From: TMED26 sp002694075
GTDB lineage: Bacteria; Pseudomonadota; Alphaproteobacteria; Thalassobaculales; Thalassobaculaceae
DNA length: 61,180 nt
Assembly (NCBI GenBank): GCA_036160575.1
Contig: JAYYDT010000051.1
Location: forward strand, 1-61,180
Direction of reading: 5' to 3'
Shown: piece after piece, positions 51,934-60,487 of the stretch
How the letters are laid out: each line of letters begins with the position of its first letter
How positions within the stretch are numbered: position 1 is the first letter of the stretch
The notes under the pieces: generated by a model
Databases searched by the model: none
Seen by the model: the letters and a program-made list of their open reading frames with translations, nothing else
Told to the model about the DNA's origin: nothing
Translations under genes and position numbers: made by a program

Positions 51934-52734
51934 ATGTCCGCTTCCAACCGCGCCAAGCGTTTCCGCCGTATTTTGGTGACCAATGACGATGGCGTCCGGG
52001 CGCCTGGTTTGGCCGTTGCCGAGGCGGTCGCCGCCGACTTGGCCGAGGAGGTTTGGGTGGTGGCGCCGGACAGCGATAATTCCGGGGTCAGCCGTAAGCT
52101 GACAATCCAGGAGCCGGTGCGGCTGGAGGAATTGGCGCCGCGCCGGTTCGCGGTGACCGGCACGCCGGCCGATTGCGTGATCATGGGGCTTGGCCACGTG
52201 ATGGCCGACAGCCCGCCCGACCTGGTGCTGTCGGGCGTCAATTCCGGCGCCAATATCGCCGCCGAGACCAGCTATAGCGGGACCGTTGGCGCGGCCATCA
52301 CCGCCCATTTGATGGGCCGGCCGGCGATCGCCCTCAGCCAGGCCTATCGCGACCGCAAAGACGTGCCTTGGGCGACGGCGGCGGCGTGGTTGCCGCGCGC
52401 GGTGGCCCAGGTGCTCGACGGCCCGGACCATTTCGACGACTGTTTTTTCAACATCAACGTGCCGGCGGTCGCGGCCGAGGCGGTGATTGGGATCGAATTG
52501 ACGCGCCAGGGGCGGCGGGGGGTCACCGGCATCGATGTCGAGCGGCGCACCGACTTGCGTGAAAATGATTATTTCTGGTTCACCTTTCGCCATGGCGCCG
52601 GCGAAGTGGCGCCCGACAGTGACGTCGCGGCGCTGCGCCGAGGGGCGGTCAGTATCACGCCCATCGGGTTCGACCAAACCGCCGACGCGGTGCTCGCCGC
52701 CTTGGCGTCGGCGCCGCCGGCCGCCGCCGACTGA
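51934..52734 (+). CDS. surE: 5'/3'-nucleotidase SurE
   Basis: A 266-residue metal-dependent survival phosphatase acting on nucleoside monophosphates. The N-terminal metal motif is ILVTNDDGVRAPGL, followed by VVAPDSDNSGVSRKLT, GTPADCV and LVLSGVNSGANIAAETSYSGTVGAA. ATG 51934 leaves a 12-residue basic extension before the first strand. In many alphaproteobacteria surE lies near pcm or serS; here it does not. The next gene starts 72 bases later with its own promoter. Confidence 0.95.
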   Translation: MSASNRAKRFRRILVTNDDGVRAPGLAVAEAVAADLAEEVWVVAPDSDNSGVSRKLTIQEPVRLEELAPRRFAVTGTPADCVIMGLGHVMADSPPDLVLSGVNSGANIAAETSYSGTVGAAITAHLMGRPAIALSQAYRDRKDVPWATAAAWLPRAVAQVLDGPDHFDDCFFNINVPAVAAEAVIGIELTRQGRRGVTGIDVERRTDLRENDYFWFTFRHGAGEVAPDSDVAALRRGAVSITPIGFDQTADAVLAALASAPPAAAD

Positions 52735-52749
52735 CAACGCGCGGCGCTG

Positions 52750-52778
52750 TTGCCGTAACCGGTCGGCGGACGTATGCT
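52750..52778 (+). promoter_or_regulatory. promoter of the acyl-CoA synthetase gene at 52807
   Basis: TTGCCG (52750-52755) and TATGCT (52773-52778) have a 17-base spacer. The start site should be near 52785. This excludes an in-frame ATG at 52774, which lies in the -10 box. Confidence 0.6.
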
Positions 52779-52806
52779 GCCCCCAACGGGGAGCGGGAGA
52801 AAAAAG

Positions 52807-54456
52807 ATGCTGCAAGGTGTCATTCCGGGCCGCATGATGCAGCGGCCGTTGCTGGTTTCCAGCTTGATCGAATACGGCAAGGATTTTCATCCAAACAGCG
52901 AAATCGTCAGCCGACGGGTGGAGGGCGATTTGCATCGCTACACCTATGCCGCGGCCTATCGACGGGTTTGCCAATTGGCCCATGGCTTGGTCGCGCTGGG
53001 CGTCACCCCGGGCACGCGGGTGGCCACCCTGGCGTGGAACAATCATCGTCATTTTGAGCTGTATTACGCCATCCAAGGGATTGGAGCGGTTTGTCACACG
53101 GTCAACCCGCGGTTGCCCGTCGATCAATTCAAATATGTCCTGAACCACGCCGACGACCGGGTGTTGTTCACCGATCTGACGTTCGTGCCGCTGCTCGAGG
53201 CGCGGCGCGCCGATCTGCCGCCGGGCATGAAAATCGTGGTCATGACCGATCGCGCCCATATGCCGGAAAGCGGGTTGCCGGACCTGTTCTGTTTCGAGGA
53301 ACTGCTGGCCGGCCAGGCCGAGCACTATGATTGGCCGGAGTTCGATGAAAACACCGCTTGCGCGCTTTGCTATACGTCGGGGACGACCGGCAATCCGAAA
53401 GGCGCGCTGTATTCCCATCGTTCGATGGTGTTGCACTCGCTGTTCGCGCGCAACGCCGACTTGCCGTGCTTCACGCCGCGCGCCAAGTTCCTGCCGGTGG
53501 TCCCGCTGTTTCATGTCAACGCCTGGGGGCTGCCTTATTTGGCGCCGTTGTCGGGCGCCGGCATGGTCATGCCCGGGCCGGGCCTGGACGGTCCCAGCCT
53601 GTTCAAACTGATGGATGACGAGGCGGTCAGTTCGGCCTGGGGGGTGCCGACGGTTTGGCTCGGCCTGCTCGCCGAAATGGCCCAACAGGGACGCAAACCC
53701 AAGGCTCTTGCCCACGTGCTGGTCGGGGGCTCGGCGGTGCCGCCGTCGATGCTGCGCACCTTCCAGGAGACCTACGGCATTTCGGTGGTCCATGGCTGGG
53801 GTATGACCGAGATGAGCCCGGTTGGCTCGCTCGGCATTCTGGAGCCGGAGATGGAGGCCCTGCCGCAAGAGGAGCAGCTGCGCCTGAAAGCCTATCAGGG
53901 GCGGCGCATGTTTGGTGTCGACTTGAAGATCGTCGACGAGGACGGTGCTCGCTTACCCCATGACGGTGAAGCGATCGGCGAATTGGCGGTGCGCGGTCCC
54001 TGCGTCGTCGATGGTTATTTCAATGATGAGGCGGCGAGCGCGGCGGCGATTGATGACGAGGGGTGGTTCCGCACCGGTGACGTCGCCTCGATCAGCCCCG
54101 ATGGTTTTTTGATGATCGTCGACCGGACCAAGGATTTGGTGAAATCCGGCGGCGAGTGGATCAGTTCCATTGATTTGGAAAACGCCGCCATGGCCCATCC
54201 GGAGATCGCCGAATGCGCGGTCATCGCCGCCGCCCATCCGAAATGGGACGAGCGGCCGCTACTGATCGTCGTGCCGGCGGCCGGCGCCGACCTCGCCAAG
54301 GAAGCGGTGATCGACTTCTTGACCGCGCGGGTGGCCAAATGGTGGTTGCCCGATGATGTGGTGTTCGTCGACGAACTGCCCCATGGCGCCACCGGCAAGG
54401 TCTCCAAGCTGACTCTCCGGGCGCAGTTCAAGGATTATGTCCTGCCAACGGCCTGA
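52807..54456 (+). CDS. long-chain-type acyl-CoA synthetase (AMP-forming)
   Basis: A 549-residue adenylate-forming CoA ligase. The P-loop region is ALCYTSGTTGNPKGALYSHRS, the adenine motif is VVHGWGMTEMSP, the hinge is GWFRTGDVASISPDGFLMIVDRTKDLVKSGGEWIS, and the catalytic lysine is in PHGATGKVSKL. The opening MQRPLLVSSLIEYGKDFHPN is typical of FadD-like enzymes of the AlkK group, active on medium- to long-chain fatty acids. It has its own promoter and stands alone between surE and the tandem ABC exporter. Confidence 0.9.
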   Translation: MLQGVIPGRMMQRPLLVSSLIEYGKDFHPNSEIVSRRVEGDLHRYTYAAAYRRVCQLAHGLVALGVTPGTRVATLAWNNHRHFELYYAIQGIGAVCHTVNPRLPVDQFKYVLNHADDRVLFTDLTFVPLLEARRADLPPGMKIVVMTDRAHMPESGLPDLFCFEELLAGQAEHYDWPEFDENTACALCYTSGTTGNPKGALYSHRSMVLHSLFARNADLPCFTPRAKFLPVVPLFHVNAWGLPYLAPLSGAGMVMPGPGLDGPSLFKLMDDEAVSSAWGVPTVWLGLLAEMAQQGRKPKALAHVLVGGSAVPPSMLRTFQETYGISVVHGWGMTEMSPVGSLGILEPEMEALPQEEQLRLKAYQGRRMFGVDLKIVDEDGARLPHDGEAIGELAVRGPCVVDGYFNDEAASAAAIDDEGWFRTGDVASISPDGFLMIVDRTKDLVKSGGEWISSIDLENAAMAHPEIAECAVIAAAHPKWDERPLLIVVPAAGADLAKEAVIDFLTARVAKWWLPDDVVFVDELPHGATGKVSKLTLRAQFKDYVLPTA

Positions 54457-54559
54457 GTATCGGCGGCAGGCATAAGTCGTTCTTATGGCGCGGATGCAAA
54501 ATCCTCGCGTGTAACCCATTTGGCGATCTGCTATGCCTGCGGGGATGTGAGGAAGGCCG

Positions 54560-57500
54560 ATGCATTTTGAAGGGCGTTTATGGCAGTTCACCGCCGGCGT
54601 GCGCGGGCGCATCGCCGGTTCGGCGGCGATTGGCTTACTGGCGGCCGCTCTGGGCGTCGCGCGCCTCGCCCTGTTGGGCTGGTTGATCGGGCGGGTTTTC
54701 GCCGGCGACACCTTGGCGCAACTGGCCTGGCCGGCATTGGCCGTCGGCAGCGTCATTCTGGCCCGCGGCCTGGCCGAACATTGGCGCACGGTGATCGCTC
54801 ATGTCACCGCCGCCCAGGTGCAAACCACGGTACGCCGCCGCCTTTTCGATCACATCATGGCCCTCGGCCCCAGCTATGTCGCTCGTGAGCGTTCCGGCGA
54901 CGTCACCTTGACCCTGGTCGATGGGGTTGAGCAGTTGGAAACCTATTTCGGTCAATATCTGCCACAGCTCACGGTCTCGTTGCTGACCCCGTTGTTGATT
55001 TTCGTCGCCGTCGCCTGGGTCGATTTGCCGGTCGCGGCGATTTTGTTCGCCGCCGCCATGGTCGCGCTGTTCGCGCCGGCGCTATGGACTTCATTCGACA
55101 GCAAACGCTCGCTCGAACGGCGCGACGCCTATGGCGCTTTCGCCTCGGAGATGTTGGATTCGATCCAAGGGCTGGCGACCTTGAAAGCCTTTGGCCAGGC
55201 GCGGGCGCGGGCCGATCTCCTGGCCGACAAGGCGCGCGATTTGCAACGCACCACCATGTGGGTGCTGGCCGGCAACTCCTTGGCGCGCGGCATCACCGAT
55301 GGCGCCATCGCGATTGGCGCGGCGGCGGCGTTGACGGTGGGCGCTTGGCGGGTGGTCGACGGCGCCATGGGGCTAACCGAACTTTTGATCATTCTGATGC
55401 TCGGCACCGAGGTTTTCCGGCCGATGCGCGACCTGCGCAGCGTGCTGCACCAGGGAATGGTCGGGCTGTCGGCGGCCAAGGGGCTGTACCGGCTGTTGGA
55501 CGGCACACCGGAGGTGACCGCGGGGGCGGCCGCGCCGGCCGAGATCGCCCCGACCTTGGCCTTCGAGAATGTCGACTTCAGCTATCCTGGCAGTCCGCGC
55601 GCGGTTCACCGCGGTTTGGATTTCACTGTCGCCGCCGGCGAGCGGATCGGCGTGGTTGGGCCATCCGGCTGTGGCAAATCGTCGATTGTGCGGCTGTTGC
55701 TGCGCTTTCATGACCCGCAAGGCGGGCGCGTGCTGTTGGGCGGCCATGACTTGCGCGACCTGACCTTCGACGCCATTCGCCGGCAAATCGCCGTGGTGTC
55801 GCAGGATACCTACCTTTTCCATGGCACGGTTGAGGAAAACCTGCGCATGGGCGCGCCCGAGGCCAGCCAGGAACAGCTGATCGCCGCCGCGCGGGCGGCC
55901 AATATCCATGACTTCATCGCCGGTTTGCCGGCCGGTTACCAGACCGTCGTCGGTGAAAAGGGGATTAAATTGTCGGGCGGGCAGCGCCAACGGGTGGCCA
56001 TCGCCCGCGCGTTGCTGCGAGACGCGCCGATCCTGGTCTTGGATGAGGCGTTGTCGGCGGTCGACGCGGAAAACGAGGCGGTCATCCAAAGTGCCCTCGA
56101 CCGTTTGATGGTCGGCCGCACCGTCCTGGTCCTGGCTCACCGCTTGTCCAGCGTGATTGGTTGCGACCGGATTATCGCCCTCGACGGCGGGCGGGTCGCC
56201 GAGGCCGGTAGCCACCAAGACCTGATGGCCCAGGACGGCGTTTATCGTCGGTTGATGGCCGAACAGGCGCGCGAGGCGCCGGTCGGCGATGCGGGCGCGC
56301 CGGCCCCGGTGGCGCGGCCGGCGGCGACGGCCGCCGAGACGGTCGCCGATGTGCCGGGCGGCGCCATCGCCGCGCCGACCGAGGGGGTGGTGGCGGCCGA
56401 GGGGATGACCTGGGCGCGGGTGGTGCGTGTCTTGATGGGCCTGATTTGGCCCTGGCGCGGCGCCCTTGGGCTGACTTTCGTTTTCGGGGTTGGCCGCGTG
56501 CTGGCCTATGTCGGCGTTGGCATTTGCAGCGCGCTGACCATTTTCGCGCTGAAAAACGGCACGCCGTTCGAGGGGTATCTCTGGGCCCTGGCGGCGCTGG
56601 CGCCGCTCGCCGGGTTGCTGCATTGGTTCGAAAGCTGGATCGCCCATGACATGGCTTTTCGCCTGTTGGCGGAAATGCGCATCGCTTATTTCCGTAAGCT
56701 CGACCAACTGGCGCCAGCTTATCTGGTCCGCCGGCGCACCGGCGACTTAATGGCCATCGCCACCCATGACATCGAATTGGTCGAGTATTTCTTCGCCCAT
56801 ACCGTCGCGCCGGCCTTTGTCGCGTTGGTCGCGCCGGCGGCGATTTTGGCGGTCCTGGCCAGCTATAGCCCGTGGTTGGCCGGGGTGCTGCTGCCGTTTT
56901 TAGTGATCGTCGGTTGCTCGCCCCTGTTGTTCCGCAAGCGGGTTGACCGGCTCGGCGCGCGCGCGCGCGAGGCGGCCGGCGAGTTGGGCGCCCACGCGGT
57001 CGATTCGGTGCAGGGCCTGGGCGAGATTATCGCCTTTCAACAGGAAACCGCGCGCGGTGACGCCTTCGACCGTCTGGGCGCCGCCCATGTGCGCCTGCGC
57101 CTGCCGTTTTTCAACGAATTGACCTGGCAGCAAACCAGTTTAGAGGTGATGACCGGCTTTGGCGCTTTGGCGGTGGCGGTCACCGGCGGCTGGCTGGCCG
57201 CCCATGGCGCCGTCGACAGCGGCATTTTGCCGTTACTGACCTTACTCGCCCTGGCGGCTTTTTTACCGGTTTCCGAGATCGCGCAAATCGGCCGTCAATT
57301 GGCCGACACTTTGGGCTCGACCCGGCGCGTCTACTCGATCCAGGCCGAACATGTGGCGGTCACCGATGGCGCCGGGGTCGCCGGCGATGGACGCGCCGCC
57401 GCGTTGGCTTTGGATGGCGTCGATTTCAGCTATCCCGGTACCGCCCGCAAGGCCCTCGCCGGCGTCAGTTTCGCGGTGCCGGCGGGACAAACCACCGCCC

Positions 57501-58144
57501 TGGTCGGCACCTCGGGCGCCGGCAAGACCACCAGTGCGCAATTATTGATGCGTTTTTGGGACCCGGATGCCGGGCGGATCACCCTCAATGGCCAGGACCT
57601 GCGCGACTATCAATTGGACGATTTGCGCGCGCGCATCGCACTGGTGGCGCAAGACACCTATTTATTTAACGACACACTCCGGGCCAATATCATGATCGCC
57701 AAGCCCGAGGCGAGCGGCGCGGAGTTGGCCGCTGCCGTCGACAACGCCGCCCTCGGCGACCTGGTCGCCGCCTTGCCGCAGGGTTTGGAAACCCCGGTTG
57801 GCGAACGCGGTGCCAGCTTGTCCGGTGGCCAGCGCCAGCGTGTCGCCATCGCGCGGGCGTTCTTGAAAGACGCGCCGGTGCTGATCCTGGATGAGGCGAC
57901 TTCGCATCTCGACGCGGTCAATGAGGCGGCGGTGCGGCAAGCCTTGGAGCGTTTGAAAACCGCGCGCACGACCATCGTTATCGCCCATCGCCTGTCAACC
58001 GTGCGGGACGCGGATCAGATTGTCGTGCTCGAGGCCGGTCGCATGGTCGAATATGGCGACCATGACACGCTTCTCGCGGCCGGCGGTCTCTATACCCAAC
58101 TGGTCCGCCACCAGGTCGCCGCTGGCCAAGCCGCCGCCGAATAG
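54560..58144 (+). CDS. tandem-fused ABC exporter, two TMD-NBD units (CydDC-like)
   Basis: A 1194-residue protein holding two complete ABC half-exporters. Unit 1: membrane domain (about residues 15-310), Walker A GPSGCGKSS (K373), LSGGQRQR, LVLDEALSAVD. A linker of about 60 residues rich in Ala/Pro follows. Unit 2: membrane domain (about residues 625-915), Walker A GTSGAGKTT (K989), LSGGQRQR, LILDEATSHLD. Both sites look catalytically intact. The YFGQYLPQLTVSLLTPLLIF segment recalls CydD, so the closest analogy is CydDC, the cysteine/glutathione/heme exporter for cytochrome bd, made as one chain. No cydAB is nearby, so a different substrate is possible. GTGAGGAAGG precedes the ATG. Confidence 0.88.
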   Translation: MHFEGRLWQFTAGVRGRIAGSAAIGLLAAALGVARLALLGWLIGRVFAGDTLAQLAWPALAVGSVILARGLAEHWRTVIAHVTAAQVQTTVRRRLFDHIMALGPSYVARERSGDVTLTLVDGVEQLETYFGQYLPQLTVSLLTPLLIFVAVAWVDLPVAAILFAAAMVALFAPALWTSFDSKRSLERRDAYGAFASEMLDSIQGLATLKAFGQARARADLLADKARDLQRTTMWVLAGNSLARGITDGAIAIGAAAALTVGAWRVVDGAMGLTELLIILMLGTEVFRPMRDLRSVLHQGMVGLSAAKGLYRLLDGTPEVTAGAAAPAEIAPTLAFENVDFSYPGSPRAVHRGLDFTVAAGERIGVVGPSGCGKSSIVRLLLRFHDPQGGRVLLGGHDLRDLTFDAIRRQIAVVSQDTYLFHGTVEENLRMGAPEASQEQLIAAARAANIHDFIAGLPAGYQTVVGEKGIKLSGGQRQRVAIARALLRDAPILVLDEALSAVDAENEAVIQSALDRLMVGRTVLVLAHRLSSVIGCDRIIALDGGRVAEAGSHQDLMAQDGVYRRLMAEQAREAPVGDAGAPAPVARPAATAAETVADVPGGAIAAPTEGVVAAEGMTWARVVRVLMGLIWPWRGALGLTFVFGVGRVLAYVGVGICSALTIFALKNGTPFEGYLWALAALAPLAGLLHWFESWIAHDMAFRLLAEMRIAYFRKLDQLAPAYLVRRRTGDLMAIATHDIELVEYFFAHTVAPAFVALVAPAAILAVLASYSPWLAGVLLPFLVIVGCSPLLFRKRVDRLGARAREAAGELGAHAVDSVQGLGEIIAFQQETARGDAFDRLGAAHVRLRLPFFNELTWQQTSLEVMTGFGALAVAVTGGWLAAHGAVDSGILPLLTLLALAAFLPVSEIAQIGRQLADTLGSTRRVYSIQAEHVAVTDGAGVAGDGRAAALALDGVDFSYPGTARKALAGVSFAVPAGQTTALVGTSGAGKTTSAQLLMRFWDPDAGRITLNGQDLRDYQLDDLRARIALVAQDTYLFNDTLRANIMIAKPEASGAELAAAVDNAALGDLVAALPQGLETPVGERGASLSGGQRQRVAIARAFLKDAPVLILDEATSHLDAVNEAAVRQALERLKTARTTIVIAHRLSTVRDADQIVVLEAGRMVEYGDHDTLLAAGGLYTQLVRHQVAAGQAAAE

Positions 58145-58167
58145 GCGGGCCTCTAAGAGGCGCGGTT

Positions 58168-59709
58168 TTAAGAGGCGGCGGCGGTTTCTTGTTCCAACAT
58201 ACGCAGATCGGTTTTCAGGATTTTGCCGTAATTGTTTTTCGGCAACGCCGCCATGAAGCGGTAATCCTTGGGCCGTTTGAAGCGCGCGATATTGTCCAGG
58301 CAAAGCTGATCAAGCTCGGCCGGGCTGGTGCTTTCACCTGGATGGCAGGTGATGAAAGCGACCACTTCCTCGCCCCAATCGGGATGCGGCCGACCGATCA
58401 CCGCGCATTCCAGAACCGCCGGATGGCGTAGCAGCACCTCCTCGATTTCGCGCGGGTAGATATTGGTGCCGCCGGAAATGATCATATCCTTCGAGCGGTC
58501 CTTCAAGGTCAGGAAGCCATGTTCGTCAAAGGCGCCGACGTCACCGGTCCACAGCCAGCCGTCACGGAAAGTCTTGGCGTTGGCTTCGGGATTGCGCCAA
58601 TAGCCGGGGATCACCACGTCGCCGCGGCAGATCACCTCGCCGGCCTCGCCGACCGGCAGATCATGGCCATCCTCATCGACCACCCGCACTTCGACATCGG
58701 TGCGCGGCAAGCCGGTGGTGCCGATGTAGTGGTCGTAAAGCGGGTGATCGATATCGGCGAACATCCGGCGATGCAGGCCGGTGATGGTCATCGGCGCCTC
58801 GCCCTGGCCGTAGATTTCGGCCAGTTTCGGACCGAGGATGTCGAGCGCCCGGCGTGTGTCGGCGTAATACATCGGCGCGCCACCGTAGATGATGGTGCGT
58901 AGATTGCTGGTGTCGGCGTCGTGAATTTGTGGCGCGGTGATCAGGCGGGTGACCATGGTCGGCGCGAAAAAGAAACTACAGCGCGGCCAATGGGCGATCA
59001 GGGCGAGGGTTTCGTTGACGTCGAACCCGCCCGAGGCCGGCACCACATTATTGGCGCCTTTGGCGACGAAGGCGACGCCGTAAATGCCGGCGCCATGGCT
59101 GAGAGGCGCGGGATGAATCATGCAGGCGTCGGGCGTCACCTCGTCGACATCGGCGTAATAATTCATGGTGCAGGCCATCAGGCTGCGGTGGGTGATCATC
59201 GCGCCCTTGGGTTGGCCGGTGGTGCCGGAGGTATAAAATAGCCAGGCGAGATCGGTTGGGGCGGTGTCGGCGACGGCGATCGGGTCAGTGTCAAGCAAGG
59301 CGTCGAAGACGGGGCTGGAGATGTCGATGACCTGTTCCAAAGTGTCGATTTCATCGACCAGCGGGGCCAGGTCTTCGGCCAGGTCCGCTGTCGCGAGACA
59401 AACTCGCGCGCCGCTGTTCTCCAGGATATAGGCGATCTCCCGGGGGTGCAGTTTGGCGTTAATCGGCACCGAGGCGAGACCGCCATGCCAGACGCCATAT
59501 TCAATCGGATAATAGTCGCCGCAGTTTTTCATCGCCAAACCGACCCGGTCGCCAGGCGCCAGGCCAAGCGGGCCGCGGAGGGCGCCAGCCAGCCGCGCCA
59601 CCCGGTCGGCGAACTGGCGATAGGTCAGGTAAACCTCCGTTCCGACCGAAATCGCCGGTCGGTCGCCATAAAATGTGGCGACGTTTTCCAACACTTTGGC
59701 TTGGTTCAT
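58168..59709 (-). CDS. acyl-CoA synthetase (AMP-forming)
   Basis: A 513-residue adenylate-forming ligase. The P-loop is LFYTSGTTGQPKGAMITHRSL, the adenine motif IYGQGEAPMT, the hinge GWLWTGDVGAFDEHGFLTLKDRSKDMIISGGTNIYPREIEE, and the catalytic lysine in PKNNYGKILKTDL. It belongs to the broad fatty-acid/aryl-acid ligase group; the acid is unknown. GGGAGGGGGAG gives a strong ribosome-binding site. It is convergent with the tandem ABC exporter, 23 bases apart, and lies downstream of PaiB with its own promoter. Confidence 0.9.
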   Translation of the reverse strand: MNQAKVLENVATFYGDRPAISVGTEVYLTYRQFADRVARLAGALRGPLGLAPGDRVGLAMKNCGDYYPIEYGVWHGGLASVPINAKLHPREIAYILENSGARVCLATADLAEDLAPLVDEIDTLEQVIDISSPVFDALLDTDPIAVADTAPTDLAWLFYTSGTTGQPKGAMITHRSLMACTMNYYADVDEVTPDACMIHPAPLSHGAGIYGVAFVAKGANNVVPASGGFDVNETLALIAHWPRCSFFFAPTMVTRLITAPQIHDADTSNLRTIIYGGAPMYYADTRRALDILGPKLAEIYGQGEAPMTITGLHRRMFADIDHPLYDHYIGTTGLPRTDVEVRVVDEDGHDLPVGEAGEVICRGDVVIPGYWRNPEANAKTFRDGWLWTGDVGAFDEHGFLTLKDRSKDMIISGGTNIYPREIEEVLLRHPAVLECAVIGRPHPDWGEEVVAFITCHPGESTSPAELDQLCLDNIARFKRPKDYRFMAALPKNNYGKILKTDLRMLEQETAAAS

Positions 59710-59730
59710 CTCCCCCTCCCAATCGCCCTG

Positions 59731-59784
59731 TTACGCGTCCGACGGTAGCGAAAGCACCGGCCAGGTCAAGTCAGGTCGCGTCAT
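59731..59784 (-). CDS. possible 17-residue small ORF after the PaiB-like gene
   Basis: The minus strand encodes MTRPDLTWPVLSLPSDA. Its ATG begins one base after the PaiB-like stop, and AAGGAG lies exactly 6 bases before it, which is ideal spacing. Such an arrangement favours translational coupling. The segment also contains the candidate promoter of the next gene, so the coding reading may be accidental. No homology is recognisable at this length. Confidence 0.25.
   Translation of the reverse strand: MTRPDLTWPVLSLPSDA
59742..59769 (-). promoter_or_regulatory. promoter of the acyl-CoA synthetase gene at 58168-59709
   Basis: On the minus strand, TTGACC (59769-59764) and TACCGT (59747-59742) have a 16-base spacer, giving a leader of about 26 bases. 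Confidence 0.5.
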
Positions 59785-59785
59785 G

Positions 59786-60433
59786 TCATTCTCCTTTGGG
59801 ATGGCTTATGTCGCGCGCCCTTTCCATCTCATCGGCGAGCGCCGCCGCCCCGGTGTCGCGCAACCCGGCGATAACGCCAGCTCGGTCGGCGGGCGCCCGA
59901 TTTTGCGACATTTTCCATTTGCCGGTGACCTCGGTCAGGGTGATTTCCACACCGATAATCGCCCGCAGCATGCCGGCGATAAAGTCGTGCGGCGCGTCGT
60001 CGACCGCCCAGGGCGCGGCTTGGTCGGTCTCAAACCGGTCGGTCAGGGCGCTGACATGGGCGCGCAGACGGTCCGGGTCGGTGAAGGTCACGGCTGTGCC
60101 GCGGGCATGCACGGCGGCGTAGTTCCAGGTCGGCACGACTTTGCCATGGTCGGCTTTCGAGGGGTACCAATTGGGCGAGACGTAACCTTCCGGCCCGTTG
60201 AAAATCGCCAGTACCGGGCCGCCAAGGGCGAGGCTTTCGGCATGCGGGTTGGCGCGCGCCAAATGACAGCGGAGCAATCCCCAGGGCGCCGGGGCGGCGA
60301 TCACTTCAATCGGCACATGGCTAGCGAGCAGGCCATCGGCGCCCTGGCTGACCAGGGTGGCGGCGGCGAACCGCTGCATCGCCGTCGACAGCAAGATGGG
60401 ATCGTCTTGGCGAAAATGTCGCGGCACATACAT
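59786..60433 (-). CDS. PaiB-like FMN-binding negative regulator family protein
   Basis: A 215-residue split-barrel flavin-fold protein of the PaiB/FMN_bind_2 family. Landmarks are MYVPRHFRQDD at the N-terminus, GPEGYVSPNWYPSKADHGKVVPTWNYAAVHARG in the middle and KWKMSQNRAPADRAGV near the end. Bacillus PaiB was described as a negative regulator of sporulation and protease genes, but many members are probably flavin- or heme-binding enzymes. The ATG at 60433 is 8 bases after GGAGG; an in-frame ATG at 60448 overlaps that site and is rejected. Confidence 0.9.
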   Translation of the reverse strand: MYVPRHFRQDDPILLSTAMQRFAAATLVSQGADGLLASHVPIEVIAAPAPWGLLRCHLARANPHAESLALGGPVLAIFNGPEGYVSPNWYPSKADHGKVVPTWNYAAVHARGTAVTFTDPDRLRAHVSALTDRFETDQAAPWAVDDAPHDFIAGMLRAIIGVEITLTEVTGKWKMSQNRAPADRAGVIAGLRDTGAAALADEMERARDISHPKGE

Positions 60434-60487
60434 CGGCCGGTCCTCCAATGGCGCACATCGATGGCGAGAGAATAGCGCGCCCAGGGC

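Noticed and set aside
51913..53868. A 651-codon open frame on the minus strand
   Set aside because: It lies opposite surE and an acyl-CoA synthetase, both of which have clear family motifs. High G+C leaves few stop codons in the opposite strand, and the translation has no recognisable domain.
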